Shown here one piece after another: positions 1 to 11,010 of a DNA stretch of 62,000 bases. Source of the DNA: Gnetum montanum (Eukaryota > Streptophyta > Gnetopsida > Gnetales > Gnetaceae); NCBI GenBank assembly GCA_015680685.1, contig MNCI01014639.1, positions 1 through 62,000 on the forward strand, given 5' to 3'. The first letter of the stretch is position 1; every line of letters starts with the position of its first letter. The notes beneath the pieces were generated by a model. That model made no database searches, was not told the origin of the DNA, and was given only the letters and a program-made list of their open reading frames with translations. A program made the position numbers and the translations under genes.

Positions 1-334
1 GTGTGAGTAGAATTCTTTTTCCTTTTTTTTTCATAAGAATGGATTTCTCACATCGATACTATTTTTTCCATTTCACAATGTAATAATAAATGAACTATTA
101 TTGTTATCACTAGGTTCTAGATCCAATATGGCATAGCCTATTATTTCTTGATTATCCTTTATTTATTAAGTATGTGTATACATGATTTATCATGTTCATG
201 AATATGGACCATCCTAAGATTTTGATTAATTTCTTCATTAAAACTTAATTGATTTGCTAATTTTAAAGATTGGTATTTTATTTCTACAAGAGACATTATT
301 TACCATAGACTAACTGATAGGATTAGTAACCTAT

Positions 335-1010
335 GTTTGATTTAAATGTAATCCTATAGCCCCAGAGTACCTCTTCTAATTTCTTACACCAATCCTTCTT
401 CTTAGCACAAATGGTTTTAGTTAAAATTTTTAGGATGATCACATTAGCAATTTCATCTTGATCATTAGTTTCAGAATTGTAGAGAGTTTTTATCTTATGT
501 TGAATTCCACAATTATCAAGAAACTTATTCGTTATCTTATTTATGAAGTAAGTACCTTGATCACTAATAAGTGCATGTGGAGTCTCAAAGCATGTTAAAA
601 TATGTTTTCTTAGAAAAGCTACAACTACCTTAACATCATTTCTTGGAGTAGCTTTAGCTTATACACATTTTACAACATAGTCTATACACATAAGAATGTA
701 CTACTAGCTATTTGAAGGAGAAATTTGCCATAAAACATCTATACCCAAAACCTCAAAAGGTTCTATTATTAAAACTAGATTAAGTGGAATTTCTTTTCTT
801 TTTGACATTGGCTCTAAATGTTGATCCTTATTGCATCTTTGGACATATGTGTAAGAGCATTCTTTAAAGTAGTAGACCAATAAATCCCACTTTGTAATAT
901 TTTTAAAGTTGTTCTATAACTATCAAAATATCCTTCCCTAAGATCATCATGACACATTCAAAGGATTTCTTATTATTCCTCTTTTGCAACACATCTTCTA
1001 GCCACTTGTT
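335..1010 (-). pseudogene. Integrase core remnant of element H
   Basis: Reading the minus strand through stops and frameshifts gives phrases typical of gypsy integrase: IEPFEVLGIDV, then SPSNS, CIDYVVKCV, ATPRNDVKVVVAFLRKHIL, FETPHALISDQGTYF and LEEVLWGYR. The catalytic aspartates are visible in GIDV and SDQGTYF; the later glutamate region reads NETNDQDEIAN and is altered. In an intact element this enzyme inserts the cDNA into the chromosome. At its upstream side a short stretch resembling the linker before integrase follows almost directly after the RT block. Confidence 0.65.
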
Positions 1011-1162
1011 CCATACATATGCAATAAAGGTGTGGTTCACTCCAAATATATCTGATATTCCTTTTAGAAAAGACTTCTTTTCTTCTTGACTCCATTAAGT
1101 TGGGGTTTTCTTCTAGCTAAGTAGTTTACTATATAAGTAAAACCATGAATACTTTTCCCAAC

Positions 1163-1720
1163 TTAATCACGAAATGTTTTTTCATGGGTATCTACATAAA
1201 ACAAAAAATAATTCATGAATACTTCCATGTATTCTTGTAACATGTTGGAGAAAATAGATATCATAGTCCTTTGGAAGGTAGCAGATGCATTACAAAGACA
1301 AAAAGGCATTCTCCTATAGGAAAAGGTACCAGATAGATAGGTAAAAGTTATTTTATGTTGATCTTGTAGAGTAATGTCCACTTTATTGTAGCCACTAAAT
1401 CCATCCAAGAAGCAATAATATTCATGCCCTTATAGTCTTTCTAATATTTACTCTATGTGAGATAAGGAAAAATGATTCTTTTTAGTAGCTTGATTAAGTT
1501 TCCTACAATCCATACAAAGTCTCCATTTACCTCTCTTTTTAGGTATCACTATGATGGAAATAACTCATTCACTATTGGCTATTGGGTAAATAATCCCTTC
1601 CTTCTAATGTTTGAAAATTTAATTTTTAAAAATTTTCTTTAGGGTTTGGTTGATTCTCCTAGGAGGAAATCTAATTGGTTTAGCATTGTCTTCTATGTAG
1701 ATGTAATGTTGACATATTGT
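1163..1720 (-). pseudogene. Reverse transcriptase remnant of element H, catalytic motif lost
   Basis: Minus-strand translation gives the gypsy RT fingers and palm: VIPKKRGKWRLCMDCRKLNQ, then FLDGFSGYNKVDI, HKITFTYLSGTFSYRRMPF and ATFQRTMISIFSNML. The first catalytic Asp (FLDG) is present, but the paired Asp motif reads EVFMNYFLFY where FMDDF is expected, so the enzyme would be inactive. The rest of RT and nearly all of RNase H are missing: integrase linker sequence begins within about 150 bases. The 81-codon open piece at 1163-1408 is the longest intact stretch. Confidence 0.75.
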
Positions 1721-2100
1721 AGGGGAAATTCCATGATGGATATCTTCATAAATCTATGAAAATGCCTTGGATTTTCTTTTTAATATTTCAATTAATTTGT
1801 TCTCTTGGACAATAATGAATTAAGAGTTTATTATAAGTGGTTTATTTTCATTAAGGAAAATGTACTTAAGAGTATTTGGTAGTTTCCTAAGTTGTAGAAA
1901 TTTACTAGGTGGTTGTTTAATATTATCCACAACAATTCCTAATCCTAAATTTAAAATCTGGTCCAAGAGATTTTATTATTCTTAAATGGAGAAATCTAAA
2001 GATGCCTCATCAAAATTATAGCATTAAAGTTCTTCTATCTTAAGCCATAGCAAAGGTTGCTATGAAATAAATAATTTTAGTTTCTTTGATGTTTCAATTT

Positions 2101-2580
2101 ATCCTATCTTCTTTTACTTTATCAAATACCTTAAGTGTAAAAGTAAGTTTGACAAAAGTTAATTGAAGTTTCCCTAAACCTACAATGGATTATAGCATTA
2201 GCTATTACTAGCTTAGGTTTTCCTATAATAACAAGGAAAGAAGCTATATCCTTAATTTCCAATATAACAAAATCTACTAGATATTTTCCATTTTCTACAT
2301 TCACAATTAATTCTTCAACTATTTTTATATGTTTAATGATTGAGCCATTAGCCAAGGAAATTGACACATTTACTTTCCTAATATTTTCTAGGTATAATGC
2401 CTTATTCATTTCATATGGAATAATGTTGATACTTGTACCTAAATCTAATAGGGTATTTTGGATTATTTTTCCATTTATTTTTATAGGAATAGTTAGGAAT
2501 TCTGGGTCTTGATACTTTGGAATCTCATGACTTTGTAGTATTTGAGATAAATTATCTACCAAATATACTTGTCTAGGAAT
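2101..2580 (-). pseudogene. Retroviral-type aspartic protease remnant of element H
   Basis: A 143-codon open stretch (2562 to 2131) holds TIPIKINGKIIQNTLLDLG, followed by TSINIIPYEMNKAL, then a second half with VILEIKDIASFLVIIGKPKL. This is the retropepsin fold pattern: a DLG active site and a later hydrophobic-Gly motif (IIGKP). DLG rather than DSG/DTG is common in Athila-type proteases. It would release gag and pol proteins from the polyprotein. It lies between gag and RT as expected, and stops on both sides separate it from them. Confidence 0.7.
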
Positions 2581-2599
2581 CCTTTATTTTCTTCTTCTT

Positions 2600-4700
2600 G
2601 TACATAATTTTCTTAATATTTTTCATCAAGTGAAGTATCTTTTATGGGACTGCTTAAGTGGAATATGAAAATACAATTTCCTAAATATTTTCTTAATGTG
2701 TGCATTAGTTGGAAAATCCTCCTTCAATCTCTTAGGAAATTGTGTTGAGATTACTTTCTTAGTTATTGATGGTGATTGAGATGTTGAAGGTTGTCTTATT
2801 AACTCCTCCACTTTTTTCTTCATTACCCTCTTTTCTTATATAGGTATCTCTTCTTTCTTATCTAACAAATCTTTTAGTTGTACCTCTTTAACTTGGTCCT
2901 TAAAACTAACCTTCTTATTAGGTTTGGGTTCTATAGTCTTCCTACTTGTAGTTATAAAATTTAGTTAATCTTTGCCTTTCTTCTAATTTGTGGGATAGGG
3001 TTTAGGTTGGCATGGTACTTCACCTTTAGTCAAGTCCTAGAATTGTCTTCTTGTTTTAGCTATAAACCACATATTTTCTTCAATAAAGGCCATTAAACTT
3101 TAAGTTAAGTGATGCAATTGCTCATTAACCAAGTTTCTAAATGGTCTAAAATTATTTTGAGGCATTAGTACTAGTTGTTGGTATAACAATATTGATTTAA
3201 ATGAAGGAGTTTGATTTTTAATTTGTTGAAAAGCTCTAACTAATTTCTAGACTTTTTCATTACAATACACTAAGGTTGGACAAGTTATGATGTCATGTTG
3301 CTTGATCCCACAAAGGCTACAAGCTTCTTCTTGGGTAATGTGGGCTTCTTGTTTGATCAATTTAGTTAATTCATCAACGTTTTTATTTAGTTGCTTAGTT
3401 TGATGGATTACCCCTTACATGACATCAAGTTTAGGCCCATGCTTACTTTGATCAACTGAACAATCAATAATTCTCTAGCCTTCTTCTAGTGTGATATTTA
3501 GAACTTTTTCCAAACAGGCAAAGTTAATATTTTGTCTATAGTATGGTAAAAACACTTTTCTGAATATTTTAATTAATTAATGGGCTAGAAATCCATGATT
3601 GGAATTTTTAAGATATAACTATCTAAACCTCTCTAAGGTACTCTCATAGTCCTCATCTTCTTTTTGTGTCAAGGTCATCAATTGTTTCCTAAGGATTTAT
3701 AACCTATTAATAGAGAAGAAAGGTTAAATGAATGCTTCCTTAAATTTTTCCCGTGAGCCTATTTAGGTTCTCAATGTTTAGAGTCAAAAATCAACCTTTT
3801 TCTTTAAAGTGGATTTAAAAGCTATCATTTTTGTCTCATATTTTCCCTGGGGTGCTAACATGGCTATCATGGTTTTGAATTCTCTAACATGAGTTATTTG
3901 GTCTTCATCATTAGTTCTCATAAAGATGGATAATAAATGGGATTTTTTAACTTCTATATTTCTTCCTAGTGAAAATATTAATGGTCCTTAAAGAATAGTA
4001 TGTATTCTTTACTTTAATAAATCTTCTAATATTTGACCTTAATGTGCTTTCATATTGAAAAAGTAGAGTCCATGTTACTAAAGAGAAAAGGAATTGAGCT
4101 TCAAGAGATTATGAGCGGTACATGATATGATGGAGATCCAACTATAATAAGGAAGTACCTACGATTTGGATAATAATTACTTTAGGTATTGAAGCAAAAG
4201 TGGCTGCTTTGGTAAGAGGAGTTTGAAAGTTTAATGCACTTATCGTTTGAGTAGTACCCCGTAAAATGGCTATATGACTTAATACTTAAGTAATGATAGG
4301 ATTTTACTCTTGGGAAATGGTAATTGTAATCAAATTCATTGACTCCATTCTTATATTTGGAGTATCTAGGAGAGGTTTGAATGCTACTAAAAATGAAAAT
4401 TGAGTTGCTGGCTCACTTGGTTCAACAATTTCTATTAACATTTTAATTTCAATTTCTTCCTTATTTGGTTTTTCTATGATATGAGGTTGTAAAATCTAAC
4501 CTAAAGCCCAAATTCATTGAGTTAAACTTATCTGCTAGCTAGCTAAAATCTCATCAATTCTCCTAGTATCATTTTCAATAAATTCTTTTCTTTCCCTAAC
4601 TATTATATTAATTGAAATTCTCATTCTTATTAATTATTAATTGAGACTCTTTAATTTATAGGAGTTACAAGAGTTTTAAAAGATGTAGGAATTGTAATGG
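2600..4700 (-). pseudogene. gag remnant of element H with CCHC zinc knuckle
   Basis: Minus-strand reading, with stops in several places, gives a capsid-like region (EFKTMIAMLAPQGKYETKMI, then SREKFKEAFI and QLMTLTQKEDEDYESTLERF), matching the retrotransposon gag pattern of a Trp-rich helical core. Near 3325-3280 the phrase CSLCGIKQHDIITCP is an intact CX2CX4HX4C knuckle that would bind the RNA genome. A Lys/Glu-rich tail (MKKKVEELIRQPSTSQSPS) starts at 2823, just before the protease. The N-terminal limit is uncertain; MNLITITISQE near 4340 is one possible early methionine. Confidence 0.65.
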
Positions 4701-5399
4701 AATTTTTTCTTTGCCTTTATAATTCATCTAATTCTAGGAAAAGCTTGTCTTGTTTGAGTTATTCTAAAATGTATTCCAAGTCATTTGATGTAGTTTTTTT
4801 TATAATAACTTTTATTATTTATTGGAGGTTGTATCAGAGTTAGGTTCCTAGATTTCTTATCTAATGTTATTAATAATTAACAAAAAGATCCTTCCTTGAA
4901 ACATTCATAAGTAATTAGTTCTTGGAATTTATAGATAGTTTTTACTACCCTCATAATCATGAATTTAAAGGTAGTTTTCTTATAGATTTTCTTTAGTCTT
5001 AGGAACCAAAGGAACTAACACTTGTAATCTCTTCTCTACTTTTTTTAATTTTAATTTTCTTAATTTTCTTTTAACATCAAAAATAATTAAAAGAAACCAT
5101 TACTAAAAATAAAATACAAAATAGAAAATAAGAAAAGAATACACACCTCTTTGTTGGTGAAGACTAACTACCAATTCAAAGAGATAAAGAAACTAACTAG
5201 AGAAAATAATTAAAGCATATCAAATCCTTAATGAAGGTCATTTTTTGTCTTCCCAATTACACTTGTAATGTACAAAGGTATGGTTAAGTGTAATCAAGGT
5301 ATATGATTTTCATTGTTTTATGTTTTATGTTCTTTGCTACTTAAATAGAAAGATGAAGTGGTTTAATGAATAATTTAATTTAACTACTTAAATAGCCTT

Positions 5400-6110
5400 T
5401 GACTAGTCCTAACATAAGCATTTAGTCCCACTTTCTATACATGTCTTGAACCCATGAATTCATTGTTGGGTAACCAAGTGCTATGCTACTAGGTGCACCA
5501 AGCAATAATGCTATTAGGATTGCCAAGGGAATACGTGTTTACACTCGAAGCGGTTGTACTTATGTACTTAATTTATTTGGCTTAATTGAATAAAGTCTAA
5601 TTTAGCTTAATTTAACTTAATTGATTGAATAATTAATAAAAATTATAAACGCATAAATTCAAAATTTAATGTATCCAGAATGCTGCAAGGTTTATGAAGA
5701 AACTCATCTTTATTATCATACACACTAGTGTTGTTTAGGTACAAAAATGCTTAAATAAAGCTTTGTACACTCAATGACTCCTACTATGGGCACTCAGGGA
5801 AAATATTCTAACTTTCAAATAGACAAAATACAAGAGTTCTACTACTACTATGATTGAAATTCCCATAAACGTGGTTGGGAGCTTGTATTTATAGTTTTTT
5901 TCTACAGTACTGCATCAATAGGGCCCTCTCAATGTAGCAAAAGCTACATCAACATAGCCCTGTCGATGAGGCAACACCATGTAAATGAGGCCCTATTGAT
6001 GGTGTCTTGTCAATGAGGGCATGTTAATGGGGGCCCATCAACATGACACTTTGATACTCATCAATGAATCTGAGACTTGTCAATGATTATCATCGAAGGA
6101 ACATGGTACA
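5400..6110 (-). repeat. LTR-like segment, probably the 5' LTR of element H
   Basis: The segment around 5460-5560 repeats the phrase family seen in the LTRs of A and F (accaag...gctactaggtgcaccaag...attgccaag). On the minus strand a TATA-like box (revcomp of tatttatag, 5886-5894) is followed upstream by a short-motif array. This order matches the U3-R-U5 layout of the A and F LTRs. I see no clear TG/CA ends or target duplication, so the limits are approximate. Confidence 0.45.
5911..6090 (-). repeat. Short degenerate repeat array upstream of the H LTR TATA box
   Basis: Variants of catcaat(g/a)gggcc and tcaatgagg recur about eight times (for example catcaatagggcc, tcgatgagg, attgatggtg, tcaatgaggg, ttaatggggg, catcaatgaa). 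On the minus strand the array sits immediately upstream of the TATA-like box at 5886-5894, so it would be in U3. Confidence 0.5.
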
Positions 6111-6889
6111 ATACATTTCTCTTCTTGTAGAACGTTATCACTAGAATGATATTAATTAATGATCAAAAATTATTTTCTTAATTGCATCCCATCACATATG
6201 CGATTCCCAATGATAAATGCATATTCTTGTCATCCATCATTGCTCCAATTGATATTATTTGATAATGATCAATTTCCAATCATAGTTTCTTACTTAAGTG
6301 ATTAGCAATGATAAACATAGAATGTTAAATCCTATCATGGGATATCGCTTCAATCAATAGCTTGTAATAACTTAAATCATTACAAAAATAAAATTTAAAG
6401 TTTTTTAGTTTGAATAATGAGGTTACAATGGGGTCTCAATACCTACAATGTGGTATAGATATAGTGTATGGGGGCCAGGCCTTAGTGCAAAAATTTGGCG
6501 AGCTATTGAGAGGGTATAAAAAAAATGTTTTCATTACATGAATTGAAGGTAAAGGTATAAACATCTTATCATATGTTACTTTTAGAATATGATTTACTCT
6601 TAGTAGAAGCTAAAACTCTTTGATAATTCATTAACTATATTTATAGTTTGCTAGAAATTGAGTAAGCTAAATTTTCCAAAGAAATTCTTGAAGGCATAAA
6701 AGAACAAGGATGTTATTTGCTGAAAATACAATGGCTAAAAATATGAAATATCTCATTGGAATTAGCACAACATAATGCTAAATTCATACATAAGTTAGTT
6801 AAACAACAAGTATTGAGGAAAATATAGTCAAATATGAGAGGAAACAAAAAATTTTATTTGGAGAATATTAAAGGTAATCAAATTGATTT
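6111..6889. other. Unassigned AT-rich spacer, insertion target of element A
   Basis: No gene, RNA or repeat recognised. A frame near 6740-6889 gives a degraded coding-like phrase (LAQHNAKFIHKLVKQQVL) that I cannot assign. Element A inserted at 6890-6894; the other half of the target continues at 15430. Confidence 0.4.
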
Positions 6890-6894
6890 AGAAG
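6890..6894. repeat. Target-site duplication AGAAG of element A (left copy)
   Basis: AGAAG directly precedes the LTR start TGATGA at 6895; the same five bases follow the other LTR end at 15425-15429. Confidence 0.85.
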
Positions 6895-7224
6895 TGATGA
6901 CTGGGGAGGTACCCCTACACTTGACTATACGAAATGAGTATCGCACACATGATTTGGTTGAACTCCGTAGATGGACTAGTTATGGCACCTAGACAATTAT
7001 CCTTAGGTCGCAGTTTGCTGTCTTCCCACCTGGACTAGTATTGTATATTTTTCATGTATGTTTTAGTTCAGTGTTCCTAATCTATGCTACTCCTGAAGGT
7101 AGTGGAAAATAATATTTAACTAAGCTAAGCTAGGAGGAAAAAGTTAAGAAAATCTAATCTAGCCTAAGTGCGATGAGCAACCAATTTCGATCAACCGTAC
7201 ACATCTTGGACCTCGTGTACGACT

Positions 7225-7345
7225 ACCACTAGGACTACCAAGCATAGATCCTAGGTACGCCACTGGGATTACCAAGTGTAGATCCTAGATACACCATTGG
7301 ATTACCAAGCATAGATCCTAGATATGCCACTAGGCTACCAAGTAG
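7225..7345 (-). repeat. 33-34 bp tandem repeat in the 3' LTR of A
   Basis: About 3.5 copies of accaag(c/t)(a/g)tagatcctag followed by atacgccactggg. The same array is in the 5' LTR at 14824-14942, and degenerate reverse-complement copies occur in the LTRs of B. Its conservation in both LTRs shows it was there at insertion. Confidence 0.8.
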
Positions 7346-7670
7346 TCACACTTAAATGCTCGTAATTAAGTCGTACTCATTCCGTGTTCTAGGAGTTTGA
7401 GGGTGAGAGAGAGAAAATAGTAAATAACATTAAATAAATAAATAATTAATTAAATAACAAAGTGAATGCTGCAATGATGAAGTCATCTTGATGTTTATTG
7501 CTGGTCATGTGCGTGTCCAAGTACGACACACTCGAATAAAGACACCGTACAATTACATTCACCACATTGCGGGCAGACACGGGAAAAAAATCTAACTTTG
7601 GAGGGATCAAATTGCCAAAACTTCTCTACTCTAAAAATGGGATCCCCAGACAAGGGAGAGCCACATCTTA

Positions 7671-7785
7671 TTTATAGATATGGCAGTGGCCTACGATATC
7701 GCGTACGCGATAGCATAGGGAAGACGCGATATCGCGAGGGATGCGATATCACGGCGGACATGATATCGTGTACGCGATATTGTGG
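7671..7785 (-). promoter_or_regulatory. LTR promoter of A (3' copy): GATATC palindrome array plus TATA box
   Basis: On the minus strand several GCGATATCGC-type palindromes (gatatcgcgtacgcgata, acgcgatatcgcgag, gcgatatcacg, gatatcgtgtacgcgat on the plus strand, 7692-7785) lie just upstream of TCTATAAATAAGA (7671-7680). The arrangement recurs in the other A LTR (15270-15372) and in B (23670-23724, 30130-30212). It is probably the U3 promoter; the palindromes may be protein-binding sites (inference). Confidence 0.7.
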
Positions 7786-7808
7786 CTTATGCGAATCATG
7801 TCTCATCA

Positions 7809-7820
7809 TACCCCCACGAA
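7809..7820 (-). other. Polypurine tract of element A
   Basis: Minus-strand TTCGTGGGGGTA directly abuts the 3' LTR start TGATGAG. This is the expected place for second-strand priming. Confidence 0.7.
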
Positions 7821-7975
7821 TGAATAAAAACTTGTCCTCAAGTTACAAGGAGAACAAGCTTCATTGATTACACAGTGGATAGGTACAGGATTATTAACTA
7901 GAAAAAGAAATGGACTAATGTCGTAGTGTGGGGAGACACAACACAGAAAAAATGCTACACTACAAAAAATGGAAC

Positions 7976-10469
7976 TCATGTAGTTCCTGGTGGTGGTGAT
8001 TCCTCCATAGGTGCTTTCCCCTTATCATGTGCTCCAAGCATGGAAGGTTGATGATGATGAAGAATGTCCTGGAGCTTCTCCTCTTCAGTTCAAGGGTCCT
8101 ATGCTGTCCATGCTAATGTTTCAATATTTGATAGAGTCGACACCTCCCATGGACAGGGTAGTTTTGAGAACATCTAATTAGCTTTTATGTACCATGCCGC
8201 GAACACCCGACATTCCTCTTCATAGGCTATAGCTTTGTCTTTATATTCATGAAGCTCTATTAGCCATTGAGCCAAGTTGGTTGCAACATCTTTTTGTCCC
8301 TAGTAGCTTTCTTTTACCATCATAAGTTCAGAATTTGTGACATCTAGTTTCTCATCCAGCTTCTTGTGCTCTGCAAATTCTACTTCATATTTGATATGGG
8401 TGGAAGCTACCTGCTACTCGAGCTCTAACCTCGGGCATCCTGCTATTAGCATGGCCAAGTTGGCATATCTAAGGTTTGCCAACTCCATGTATTTGNTGGT
8501 TTACATCTTGGTTGACCCGAATGAACTATTCTTGTAACTGATGAAAGTGTTCATCGAGAAGATTCATTTGTTTCTCCATAGAAGTCAAGCAAAGGTTATA
8601 TGCAACCAACTTCTTATTCTCTTCTTCTAAGGCCTTGAGTGCCTTAAGATGCGCATGAGTTTGTGCTTGTGCAGTGAAGGCATCCTAAGAGGCCTTCTTC
8701 TTTTCTTCTGCCACCTTCTTATTTTCTGCAATTAGCTTTGTTAATTAATCAGTTCTAAAATTTTTCAATTGGTCTCTAGGAACAAATTGCAAAGAATCCT
8801 GCTGTGCTACTTGTAAGACTACTAGCTACTCCTGTAGTTTCTGCACTTCAGCTTCAGCATGCTCTACCCTTACTTCAGATATGACCAGCTTCCCCTTTGT
8901 GAAAATGAGGTCTAATTGAATTGCTATTACATCCTAGGGGATGTCAAACAGAGACATCAAAACTTGTCTTGTTTGAAGCAATTTGTCCAGTGCATCCTCA
9001 TGTTCCATAGAAGTCATTGAGGTTCTAGCAAGAGTTTGAGCATCCCGTGCTCCTGAAAGATCTGCCGATGGCACAACAGACACATTAAAGGATTCTTTGA
9101 TATGATCAGCGACCACTTTAGTAGCTTCCATAACATCCTGTTGTTGCATGACCACCATAGTGGCCCCTTCACGAGTCTCTAACTACACTTGAAAAGATGT
9201 CGCATTTCCAGAGATCTGTTGTGACCATATGCTTTCCCCTCCTCCTGTTTGGATGGATAATTCACCCCTTGTGCAATCTAATGAAATAGTAGGCTGGTCA
9301 GCATCATCAATGATGTGGAAGAGGTTTGCATCATCATGACTTCTCCAACTAACCGTCTCAGCACTGGTCCTAAGATGGGTCATTGACAGTCTGTAGTCTT
9401 GCGGCTACGGCAGTTGATCCTGGACATTGCTGGGTCCTACTTCTTGTTGTTGGCTAGGACATGTGGCTAGAGGTTGACTGGGTCCTGCAAGTTGAGTTGC
9501 AGGTGATCCAGTCATCTATTTTTCTTCTTCATCTAGTCCCAGCTCTTTGCCAGTGCTCTTTCTTGGAGCTTGTACCTTTAATAACTCAGCATAAGAAGCA
9601 TTTTAGGCTTTTTGGAGGATGTCATTTGTGTATCCCCAAATACCAACCCGTTAGCACAGTTTTCTGATAAGGCAGGAAAAAGGCAATGCCATCTTCCCTA
9701 ACTTTCATTCTTCGAATCGCCTTAGGATCTCCATCAAATATAGATGGGGAAGGTTAGCGTTAACCTTTCCCATCAACACTACACATCCCCTTACCGCATA
9801 CATAGATATTCTTTTCAAACCTTTTGTGGGGGAGAGGTGATAGGTTCCAATTTTGAAATAAACCCGCTCTCCCATCGTTAATTCTCCAAAAGTTTTATCT
9901 CTATCATAAGCCTTATCTAACCAATCTTTTCGCACATCAGGGTCTGATCGGGTAGATAACTGAGCAACATAGGGGCCTGAATTCGGAAGGTTTAACACTT
10001 CCGAAATCACCTACGCAGAAAATTCTACTGTCACACCACAAATGTTAACCATGGTGCCTTGCTTCTTATTGTGCCAGAATAGGTACATTTCACCTAAGTA
10101 CCAGGCACCGCACTCAGAGAAGACAGGCCATAAGGGAGACCCTTTAAGGTGATCCCTAACAGCCTTAGGAGCAAAATTTGCAAAATGTTTGAAGTTAAAC
10201 TCCACGATCACTGTAGCAACTGTGGACTTCGTATGGATAACCTGAACACATTCCAGGGGCAACGTGAGTTGTTGTCCCAGTTCAGGTGCAGCAGTAGCTC
10301 CTCTTTCTGCCTACCTGGACCGTCTTGTAGGAGCTTCTTCTTGATGGATGCTGAATGATTGCACCTCCTATTCTGCATGTTTTCCTATAGGGACCTGTCT
10401 TCCACCTCTCCAAGGTTGTTTTGCTTCACCTTGAACAGGACCTCCTTGTTGTGCATGTTTTGGGGCCAT
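7976..10469 (-). pseudogene. ORF2 of element A: unknown coiled-coil protein with plant-transposon-protein-like N-terminus
   Basis: A single minus-strand frame runs from ATG at 10469 (MAPKHAQQGGPVQG) to TGA at 7976 (ending EESPPPGTT), about 830 codons with a dozen or more stops, mostly TAG. Residues about 95-250 (VEFNFKHFANFAPKAVRDHL, then GVTVEFSA, stop, VISEVLNLPNSGPY) follow the pattern of the domain called putative plant transposon protein in many plant elements; this comparison is from memory. Residues about 440-500 hold EATKVVADHIKESFNVSVVP, then a long Lys/Glu/Gln-rich coiled coil (AEAEVQKLQE, AENKKVAEEKKK, LKALKALEEENKKL). There is no zinc knuckle, protease, RT or membrane segment. Element F has the same protein at 58966-61240. 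The function is unknown. The base n at 8491 lies inside. Confidence 0.7.
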
Positions 10470-10935
10470 CTCCAATCACATGGGCCAAATGTTAGTAAGG
10501 TTGTTTTCAAATTTAAGTTATACCTTACTACATGCCTTTAATTAAAGATCTTATGTTATCATGTGATTGTGCCTAAAAATTATAATAATGGGTCCTATGA
10601 CTTAGGTGGATTTCATTTTAATCTCCCGATGTACCTAGGTCATATGATTTTTGGCACAATTTTTCTAAATGTTAGTATTAATTACCCTAATTTATGTCCT
10701 TTTGGTGATGAAAAATTTCAAACAATTTAGGCACTTTTTGGCAAATTTCTCTCTCCCATGACTAAACCAAATGCTCTGGGTTCAAACAGGTTCAAACGGA
10801 ATTAAAATCGGAGCACCAGTGAGTGAGATATGAGTGAAAAAGCGAGGGTCACGCAATTGTAAGTTGTAGAGAAAAATTTCAAAAATTTCCCCCACATAAA
10901 TGGAAAAATGATGCTAAGTGTTGTGGTGGGGGTTT
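10470..10935 (-). other. Leader-like sequence between internal TATA box and ORF2
   Basis: About 465 bases from the internal TATA box to the ORF2 ATG, AT-rich and without an open frame. It would be the 5' leader of an ORF2 transcript if the internal promoter works. Confidence 0.45.
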
Positions 10936-11010
10936 CTATTTATAAGTAAATAGGACACAATATCATGTACAGTACATCGTATACGTGATATCTCGTCCCC
11001 AGTGATGTGG
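10936..11010 (-). promoter_or_regulatory. Internal LTR-type promoter module upstream of ORF2
   Basis: On the minus strand, GAGATATCACGTATACGATG and then CATGATATTGTGTCC precede CTTATAAATAG (10936-10946). This is the same succession of GATATC-type palindromes, a GTCC box and TATA with the same spacing as in the A and B LTRs (for B, GCGATATCGTTGTCC then TCTATAAATAAG). It lies in the interior of A, oriented towards ORF2. It could be a remnant of an older LTR or a second promoter acquired with ORF2. Confidence 0.6.

Larger units (their letters stand above)
1..6110 (-). mobile_element. Element H: decayed Athila-like Ty3/gypsy retrotransposon, 3' end off window
   Basis: On the minus strand the order is gag (about 4700 to 2600), protease (2580 to 2101), reverse transcriptase (1720 to 1163) and integrase core (about 1010 to 335), which is the Ty3/gypsy order. 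The RT phrase RRMPFCLCNASATFQRTM and the protease motif LLDLGTSINIIP (Asp-Leu-Gly in place of Asp-Ser/Thr-Gly) match what I know of the Athila clade. Every coding block carries stops and frameshifts, so the element is dead. The 3' LTR must lie left of base 1. A related LTR-like segment at 5400-6110 is the best candidate 5' LTR, but I could not fix its ends or find a convincing primer site. Confidence 0.7.
6895..7808 (-). repeat. 3' LTR of element A
   Basis: About 914 bp, aligning along its whole length with 14479-15424. On the minus strand it starts TGATGAGAC and ends in TCATCA. U3 carries GATATC palindromes, then a TATA box (revcomp at 7671-7679); a roughly 33-bp tandem repeat lies farther in (7225-7345). 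It is bounded by the target duplication on one side and the polypurine tract on the other. Confidence 0.88.

Noticed and set aside
5911-6090. CRISPR-like array
   Set aside because: Repeats are short and degenerate with no constant spacer length, and the window is a plant nuclear sequence. It is better read as a U3 motif array.
7598-7867. Open frame across the 3' LTR of A (and its twin at 15133)
   Set aside because: LTR promoter sequence read on the plus strand; antisense to the element and without a motif.
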